The notes under the pieces: generated by a model
What the model was told of the DNA's origin: nothing
What the model saw: the letters and a program-made list of their open reading frames with translations, nothing else
Databases searched by the model: none
Made by a program: the position numbers and the translations under genes
Shown here: positions 58,691-64,000 of the stretch, piece after piece
How the letters are laid out: each line of letters opens with the position of its first letter
How positions within the stretch are numbered: position 1 is the first letter of the stretch
From: Clostridium beijerinckii
Lineage (GTDB): Bacteria; Bacillota; Clostridia; Clostridiales; Clostridiaceae
Assembly: GCA_003129525.1 (NCBI GenBank)
Contig: CP029329.1
Span: 1,655,501 to 1,719,500 of the forward strand
Length of the DNA stretch: 64,000 nt
Reading direction: 5' to 3'

Positions 58691-59101
58691 AAAAAGTAAA
58701 GAGATAATTAAAAATAATTTTAATTATACATACCTAAGTAAAAACTACACTTAGACGACGGATTTACAGAAAGAAGAGGGGATATATTTGTTGCAGTTAC
58801 TGAAAATATTGATGTAATGCTCCAAAAAGTCACGTCATGGCTTATTTGAAATTTGGTATACCATATGCAAGGTATAAGAATAACTTAGAATTTGGATTCA
58901 CATAGTTTTACAAGGAAAAATATAAGATATTATAGAAAAGGCTTACTGTATTTGCAGAGAGTAATAAATTATAATTATTTTACACGAAAATCAGAAATGA
59001 AATAATTTTATAAATTTGAAGATTTTAATCTTTTTAAATATTCTAGAAAAGGTTAACTTTAATAGGTAGCTTAAAAATTAAGCTACCTATTGGTATCCTC
59101 A
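58691..59101. other. Intergenic region between galK and the Asn/Met-rich gene
   Basis: About 410 bp without a convincing gene. It contains AT-rich promoter-like DNA next to galK, an open stretch without recognised homology (about 58756-58850), a GGTATACC / GGTATAA partial repeat near 58855-58880, the string GAATTTGGATTCAC, and a hairpin with a 14-bp stem AATAGGTAGCTTA.. / ..TAAGCTACCTATT (59061-59091) that may end the 59102 transcript. Confidence 0.4.
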
Positions 59102-59599
59102 TTATTTTTTTGAATGAGAGTGTCTAGATGAATTATTAGTCATAGGATTCATGCTATTTGTAGAATTCATATTGTTCATGGACATACCGTTTTGGTTTCC
59201 CATTAACATGCTTAAAAGTGAACCGATATTATCCATATTAGGATTATTACCATTCATATTATTGAAAGGAACGTTATTAACATTACCCCTATTGTTATTA
59301 TTACTATTCATATTCATATTATTAAATGGAGTACTGTTATTATTACCCATATTTCCCATAAGCATATTCATTAAAGGATTTCCATTCATAGAATTCATGC
59401 CACCGCCCATGACTCCCATAAGCATATTTAATAAAGGATTACCAGCCATCATATTCATATTAGGATTCATTCCACTCATTTGCCCTGAATTATTTCCTCT
59501 ATTTTGATTAGGCATCATAGGATTCATCATGTTATTTCCCATACCGCCTCCAATTCCAGAAAAAATAGAAGAAAGGATCATGTTTAATAAAGGATTCAT
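59102..59599 (-). CDS. Asn/Met/Gly-rich low-complexity protein of unknown function
   Basis: 165 residues; by my count about 49 Asn and 32 Met (30% and 19%). Repeating short modules NPLLNMLMG, NPLMNMLMGN, FNNMN and LLSMLMGN, with Gly stretches; it ends SSRHSHSKK. There is no signal peptide or membrane helix that stands out. GGTGGTAAT before ATG is a good ribosome site and the frame is uninterrupted, so it is probably real. Sporulation or surface-structure roles are conceivable given coat genes 1 kb away, but nothing in the sequence proves it. Confidence 0.65.
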   Translation of the reverse strand: MNPLLNMILSSIFSGIGGGMGNNMMNPMMPNQNRGNNSGQMSGMNPNMNMMAGNPLLNMLMGVMGGGMNSMNGNPLMNMLMGNMGNNNSTPFNNMNMNSNNNNRGNVNNVPFNNMNGNNPNMDNIGSLLSMLMGNQNGMSMNNMNSTNSMNPMTNNSSRHSHSKK

Positions 59600-59888
59600 A
59601 TTACCACCTTTTTTATTAATTACTTTAATATAATCTATTGCAGTTAAGGGAAAAACGATACAAAAACTAAAAATAAGTATTTCAGATTTAATAAATTATT
59701 TGAATAATCAAACGAAAAATAAATAAAAGTAGAATATAACTTTAAATAGCTGAGAAAGATAATCTTAGTTCTTTTTTTCTTCCTAGGTGTAAAAATACAT
59801 AAAATAATTAAGACACTAATAATTTTATCTGTTTTACCATAGAAGAAAATAAAAAGAAAATATAATTTTAAAGATTTAGGAGTAAAGT

Positions 59889-60692
59889 ATGAGAATTGGA
59901 GAAGTTGAAGTAGCAATAATTGATGTAATAACATTCATAGGAATTATAATTACTTTTTTAACGGGAGTATTTAACTTATTTCAAAATAAAAAAAGTCTTT
60001 ATATAAATAATATTACAAAGTTTAGAGTAATATGGATTACTACATTAAGGGGACATATTGCCAATTTGAAAGAATTGAGTAACATAACTAATTTGTATAT
60101 TATAACTAAGGATGGAACTAACAAAATAGCTTATAGAAGGGAACTGGAGAAAAATGTATCATTAATAAGAATGTATCTTGATTTTACATCTAAGTTTGAT
60201 ATTCAATTAATATCTAAAATAGAGGAATTAAAAGCAATAATTAATAGTTATTTATTAATATATTATTGTAGAAATACTATTGAATCTGTTGATAATGATG
60301 ATGAACTTGTGACCAAATTTAATGAAGCTGTGGATATAATAAGTGAGAAAAAAGTATTGGTGGCGCTCTTAAATATAGCAATAAATAATAAAAAAATTCA
60401 AAAGATAGCTGAAACAAAAGATGTAAAGTTATTAGATTTAAGAAATAATGTTAAAGTAGCTTATAAGGATGATTTATTGTTAATAAAAGAAATACTTAAG
60501 CAAAGTTATTATATAATAAATGATTTAGAAAATGACATTGAAAGATTAAATAAGGATATAGATCATATTGTACAAATATATTTAAAAGCAGAATGGATCA
60601 GATGTAAAATAGAAACTAGAATGTGGCCCTTTAGTAGATATAATGAAGAAAAGGTAATAAATAAATTACAAAAAGAATATAAGGAAAATTGA
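59889..60692 (+). CDS. Hypothetical protein with one N-terminal membrane helix
   Basis: 267 residues. Residues about 9-32 (IIDVITFIGIIITFLTGVFNLF) are a membrane anchor; the rest is charged and mostly helical, probably coiled (KDDLLLIKEILKQSYYIINDLEND). ITKFRVIWITTLRGHIANLKEL follows the anchor. AGGAGTAAAGT is the ribosome site and a strong terminator follows. I do not recognise a family. In the 289-bp gap before it, an ORF on the other strand has no ribosome site and is ignored. Confidence 0.7.
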   Translation: MRIGEVEVAIIDVITFIGIIITFLTGVFNLFQNKKSLYINNITKFRVIWITTLRGHIANLKELSNITNLYIITKDGTNKIAYRRELEKNVSLIRMYLDFTSKFDIQLISKIEELKAIINSYLLIYYCRNTIESVDNDDELVTKFNEAVDIISEKKVLVALLNIAINNKKIQKIAETKDVKLLDLRNNVKVAYKDDLLLIKEILKQSYYIINDLENDIERLNKDIDHIVQIYLKAEWIRCKIETRMWPFSRYNEEKVINKLQKEYKEN

Positions 60693-60699
60693 AAAAAAT

Positions 60700-60755
60700 A
60701 TGCAGGTTCTAAATTATAGATATGTATCTATAAATAAACCTGCATTTATTTTTTA
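60700..60755 (+). terminator. Terminator after 59889
   Basis: TGCAGGTT / AACCTGCA outer stem with an inner TATAGATA / TATCTATA hairpin, followed by TTTATTTTTTAT. Confidence 0.75.
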
Positions 60756-60796
60756 TATGTATATTAGATATTTAAAAATAAAATTATAGTAAATTT

Positions 60797-61042
60797 CTAT
60801 TGTGCAGAGAACTTTTGTCTAGCCTGATCTATTTTAGTTTGTTCAGCTTGTTGTGCTGGATACCAGCCCTTTGCACTCATTTTGCTATAAATTTCATTTT
60901 GCATCTTTAAGGAATCACATAATGCTTTATCAAATGCAGAATGAACATTTGGAGTAGCAGATTCTATGGTTCCGTGTAAATATAAATCAGAGGCACCTTT
61001 TACTGTTAATAGAATATCTTCAAGTAGATCTTTATCATTCAT
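60797..61042 (-). CDS. CotF-type spore coat protein (Coat F domain)
   Basis: 81 residues: DLLEDILLTVKGASDLYLHG, then HSAFDKALCDSLKMQNEIYSKM and AKGWYPAQQAEQ. The last two match the Coat F helical domain (ferritin-like pair) and its typical KGWYPA ending. Likely deposited on the spore coat and expressed late in sporulation. It lies 20 bp after the small gene 61063, same strand, so the pair forms an operon. Ribosome site AAGGAGAAG. Confidence 0.82.
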   Translation of the reverse strand: MNDKDLLEDILLTVKGASDLYLHGTIESATPNVHSAFDKALCDSLKMQNEIYSKMSAKGWYPAQQAEQTKIDQARQKFSAQ

Positions 61043-61062
61043 ATCTTACTTCTCCTTATAAT

Positions 61063-61236
61063 TTATAATAATTGATAAAATTGTCCAAATGTTTGTTGGT
61101 GGGCATTAACTAATTGATTAACATAAGATTTAAGTTCAGCGTCTTGAATTTGATTTGCATAATCTGTACATTTTGTTTTCATATGTTTTTCATGACTTAA
61201 GGCATCTTCAATATATGACAATTCTTTTGGACTCAT
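61063..61236 (-). CDS. Small coat-associated-type protein paired with CotF
   Basis: 57 residues starting MSPKELSYIEDALSHEKHM, then CTDYANQIQDAELKSYVNQL and HQQTFGQFYQLL. This looks like the N-terminal half of a split Coat F/ferritin-like bundle, often found next to a CotF-domain gene. The start at 61245 (GTG) is inside the ribosome site GGAGGTG, so ATG 61236 is preferred. Function inferred from pairing only. Confidence 0.72.
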   Translation of the reverse strand: MSPKELSYIEDALSHEKHMKTKCTDYANQIQDAELKSYVNQLVNAHQQTFGQFYQLL

Positions 61237-61383
61237 GATTTTCACCTCCTATATAAATAATTATATGAATGTATTTAACAAATTTATTATGTGATATATA
61301 TTTTTTTTTTATACCAGATAATTGATGATGAAATTATGATTAAATTTAATTAAATTGTGGATAAAATTAAAGAAAGTAATTAT

Positions 61384-61423
61384 AAAAGTACCTTAAACAT
61401 TGCAAAATGTTTAAGGTACTTTT
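61384..61423. terminator. Terminator downstream of the 61448 chemoreceptor
   Basis: Perfect 18-bp stem (61384-61401 / 61406-61423), 4-nt loop, with A- and T-tracts on the two sides. It can serve the minus-strand gene. Confidence 0.8.
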
Positions 61424-61447
61424 ATGAAACTTATGATATTCACCAAT

Positions 61448-63595
61448 TTAAAATGTAAATTGATCAAAATTAGCATCTAATTCATTTGATAATGTATTAA
61501 CTTTTTGGGCTGTATTTGCCACTTCAGAACTTGCTGCACTTAGCTCTTCAGATGATGAATAAATTTCTTGGGTAGTTGCTGAGATTTGTTCAGATACAGA
61601 GGAAATATTAGAAATATTACTTACTAAGGAGTCTTTTTCATTATCTAATTTAACAAAGTCTTTTGCAATTGAATACATATTAGGTATCATTTCCTCTACC
61701 TTTAAAGAAATTTCTTTAAAGGTAGCTATTGTATTATTTACAACTTCAGTCTGATTCTTTACATCATCATTTATGCTATTTGTACTAGTTACTATTCCAT
61801 TGGTATTTTTTATAACATTAGATACAATAGTATAAATCTTTTGAGCAGAATTTTTACTCATTTCAGCCAGTTTTCGGACTTCATCAGCAACAACAGAAAA
61901 ACCACGCCCAGCTTCTCCAGCTCTTGCAGCTTCAATAGCAGCATTTAAAGCTAAGAGATTAGTTTGCTCTGCTATATTATTTATTATATTAGTCATTTCA
62001 TTAACTTCTTTAATATCAGCTGACATTATACTTAATGAAGAGGTGAAATCATCAAAATTGTGATTAAGTGAATTTATTGAAAATATTAATGACTCAAGTT
62101 CAGAATTACCTTTTTTAGCACTATCTCCAATGTTAGAAGATGTAATAGTAACATTGCTTATTTTTTCAGTCAGTGCAGAAATTTTGTCGCCAAATTCATT
62201 TAAACTGCTAGTGCTGTCTATTAAATTATCTGTTTGACTTTGTGCACCTTGAGAAATATCACTAATTGATTGGGAAATGCCTTCAATTAATGAAGATAAT
62301 TCTTGAGATATAGATGAAAGTCCCATAGATTCATTGTTAAGATTGTAAGAATTTAATTTAATTATATCAATGCTTCCATTTAGAGAATTTTGAATTGCAA
62401 CTAAGGAATTACACATAATTCCAATTTCAGAAGAATCCTTTAGAACGTTATTATCTATTTTGGTAGTAAAATCTCCTTTAGCAAACTCTTTCATTATACT
62501 TGCAACGTATAAAATCTTTTTGGAGATTTTTGATATGGCAAATATTAATACTACAGATATTAATATTAGACTTAGAGCACCTGTTATAATATTTGCAGAT
62601 TTTAAGCTCACAAGTGATTTTAGTAAGTCACTTTTATCAACTGTAACTATAACACACCATCCAGTATTCGGAACTAAAGCATAAGATAAGGTTTGAAGTT
62701 TATTATCAGAAACAACTTCAGTAGATCCACTTTTTCCTTGACTGATTTGGCTAATTAAATCATAATCACTTGAACCATCAGTATTTTTTAATATTTGATC
62801 GATATTTGAACCACCCTTAACATAATCATTATTAGAATGTCCAATAATTTTACTACTAGAATTTACTACAAATGCTTTCCCAGTATCTAAAAATGATATT
62901 TTTTTGCTTAAGTTGGAGATATCATCTCCATATCTAAAGGCAACTAAAACTCCAAGTGTTTTATTCATGTCTTTTATAGGTGAAGATATTGCTATTAAGG
63001 AATCTTTACTAAAATTACTTTGAAAAGGCTCTGAAATGTAAGAGTGTCCAGAAAGTGCAACATTAAAATAATCATATGAGCGAATATTTACCTTAGTTCC
63101 ATTTAGAAGAGTTAAAGTTCCATCAGGATTTGCTATACCCATATCAGAATATTGTTGAAATTTCTTTTCTTCTAATAATATATTTAATTTATCTTGTATA
63201 GGTGTTTCGGAATTAATAACAATTGGATTATGTGCTAAACTTTCAATGGATTTTATTTTTTCAGACATTACATCACTTATATCTTGTGCTGCAACACTAC
63301 TAATTTGGTTTAACAAATCCCTACTATTAGAATAAAGTGCTCTTTCTCCTAAGGAATATGTACAAAATATAAGAGTAGTTAAAGTCAAAATTACAATAGG
63401 AAGTACTATTAGCAGAACTCTGAAGCTAATAGAGTTCTTATTAACTTTATAAACACTTTTATTAGACGGTGTAGATTTTCTATTATATTTAAGTAAATCT
63501 AAATGTAATAGAAAAGAAGGTTTTTTTAATTTGAATTCTTTAAAGCAATTTTTGCTACGAATAGAATTGATGTGAATTTTTTTTAAAATGTTCAT
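61448..63595 (-). CDS. Methyl-accepting chemotaxis protein with extracellular Cache domain
   Basis: About 715 residues. A 65-residue charged N-terminal tail precedes the first membrane segment (about 58-80), then a dCache-type extracellular domain ([26 protein letters not shown]-like, quoted in part as [41 protein letters not shown]), a second membrane segment at about 333-355, HAMP and a signalling domain with [20 protein letters not shown] and [18 protein letters not shown]. The frame extends up to 63661 but AAAGGGGACTT precedes ATG 63595, the preferred start. Ligand unknown. Confidence 0.9.
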   Translation of the reverse strand: MNILKKIHINSIRSKNCFKEFKLKKPSFLLHLDLLKYNRKSTPSNKSVYKVNKNSISFRVLLIVLPIVILTLTTLIFCTYSLGERALYSNSRDLLNQISSVAAQDISDVMSEKIKSIESLAHNPIVINSETPIQDKLNILLEEKKFQQYSDMGIANPDGTLTLLNGTKVNIRSYDYFNVALSGHSYISEPFQSNFSKDSLIAISSPIKDMNKTLGVLVAFRYGDDISNLSKKISFLDTGKAFVVNSSSKIIGHSNNDYVKGGSNIDQILKNTDGSSDYDLISQISQGKSGSTEVVSDNKLQTLSYALVPNTGWCVIVTVDKSDLLKSLVSLKSANIITGALSLILISVVLIFAISKISKKILYVASIMKEFAKGDFTTKIDNNVLKDSSEIGIMCNSLVAIQNSLNGSIDIIKLNSYNLNNESMGLSSISQELSSLIEGISQSISDISQGAQSQTDNLIDSTSSLNEFGDKISALTEKISNVTITSSNIGDSAKKGNSELESLIFSINSLNHNFDDFTSSLSIMSADIKEVNEMTNIINNIAEQTNLLALNAAIEAARAGEAGRGFSVVADEVRKLAEMSKNSAQKIYTIVSNVIKNTNGIVTSTNSINDDVKNQTEVVNNTIATFKEISLKVEEMIPNMYSIAKDFVKLDNEKDSLVSNISNISSVSEQISATTQEIYSSSEELSAASSEVANTAQKVNTLSNELDANFDQFTF

Positions 63596-64000
63596 TAGTA
63601 TAAGTCCCCTTTTTATAAATAAATATTTAATCAAAAATAGTATGAGTTTTACAATTAACATTGTTTTTAATTATATTATTCCTTAATTAGTAATAATTAA
63701 ATTAATATCAATGTATTACCATATAAGAATTATAATAATTTAAAATTCATAAAAAGTACAGAAATTTTAACAAACGATTAGAATTTTACACTGAATATTA
63801 AGAATGTAATAAAGTTATTTTTTTATCCGTTAAAATATTATAATTTAGCATAAAAAACTGATAAAAGGTATTATATGAATTATAAGAAAAAAATAAAAAG
63901 AATTTAGAGAAATTAAAGTTTTTAAGTGTAAATTTTGAAATAATATAAGGGTTATTTTGATTATGTAATATAAATATTGATACGGAAAAATTATAGTGAT
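63596..64000. other. Intergenic DNA at the window end
   Basis: About 400 bp of very AT-rich sequence upstream of the chemoreceptor. Apart from its ribosome site at about 63603-63612 I see no gene, repeat or clear promoter. Confidence 0.5.

Noticed and set aside
59151-59507. 118-codon ORF antisense to the Asn/Met-rich gene
   Set aside because: It is the mirror image of a low-complexity gene (Ile/Leu/Pro-rich by codon complement), with no ribosome site.
59644-59934. 96-codon minus-strand hydrophobic ORF
   Set aside because: AT-driven Phe/Leu/Lys composition, no ribosome site, overlaps the start of the 59889 gene.

Overview
The window is AT-rich (roughly 30% GC by eye) and its gene content (spore-coat proteins, [FeFe]-hydrogenase maturation, many chemoreceptors, a large pentose and galactose repertoire, an AraK-type ribulokinase) points to a saccharolytic, solventogenic Clostridium of the C. 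beijerinckii / C. saccharobutylicum type. That placement is inference; no rRNA or marker gene is present. I see no tRNA, rRNA, CRISPR array, IS element or prophage.

Layout. 1-6.8 kb: the 3' part of a cell-wall CAP-domain protein, then a beta-glucoside/cellobiose PTS operon. EIIA and the GntR regulator are intact, but EIIB is fused by deletion to a headless, frameshifted GH1 gene and EIIC carries a frameshift and a nonsense codon. A HAD phosphatase follows. 6.8-33.3 kb: an L-arabinose island. It holds galM, a chemoreceptor, a YesN-type response regulator, a membrane-anchored sugar-binding protein, a YtfQRT-YjfF-like furanose ABC importer, a YesM-type kinase, araA, araR, araD, tal, tkt, araK and a second ABC importer of the ChvE/GguAB type. 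AraR-like operators recur with fixed geometry on galM, the chemoreceptor and araA, and other copies lie at araR, araD, inside the ytf operon and upstream of the second importer. 33.9-37.6 kb: a TM1266-family gene and hydG behind a structured leader that ends in an intrinsic terminator, then a chemoreceptor. 38.2-50.6 kb: mglBAC galactose importer, a second YesN/YesM two-component system and four further binding proteins with no permease of their own. 50.7-54.7 kb: carbonic anhydrase and a radical-SAM/DUF4130 DNA-repair pair with SOS-like boxes. 53.7-58.7 kb: galK-galE-galT-galR on the minus strand. 59-63.6 kb: an Asn/Met-rich low-complexity protein, a hypothetical membrane protein, two small coat-type proteins and a large Cache-type chemoreceptor.

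How it works together (inference from families). Arabinose or furanose sugars are sensed outside by the anchored binding protein plus kinase/regulator, and inside by AraR. They enter by two ABC importers, and are converted by AraA, AraK and AraD to xylulose-5-P and by Tal/Tkt to glycolytic intermediates. Galactose enters by Mgl and is processed by GalM and the Leloir enzymes.

Most notable observations: a decayed duplicate of the araA/araR control region whose araR-type promoter survives upstream of the second importer; the 33-bp paired-box AraR module; the orphan leader RNA before the hydG operon; heptanucleotide (CARTTAA) tandem repeats abutting stop codons in the ara and gal operons; the microhomology-type deletion that wrecked the PTS operon; and an array of binding proteins with altered sugar pockets next to a sensor kinase.
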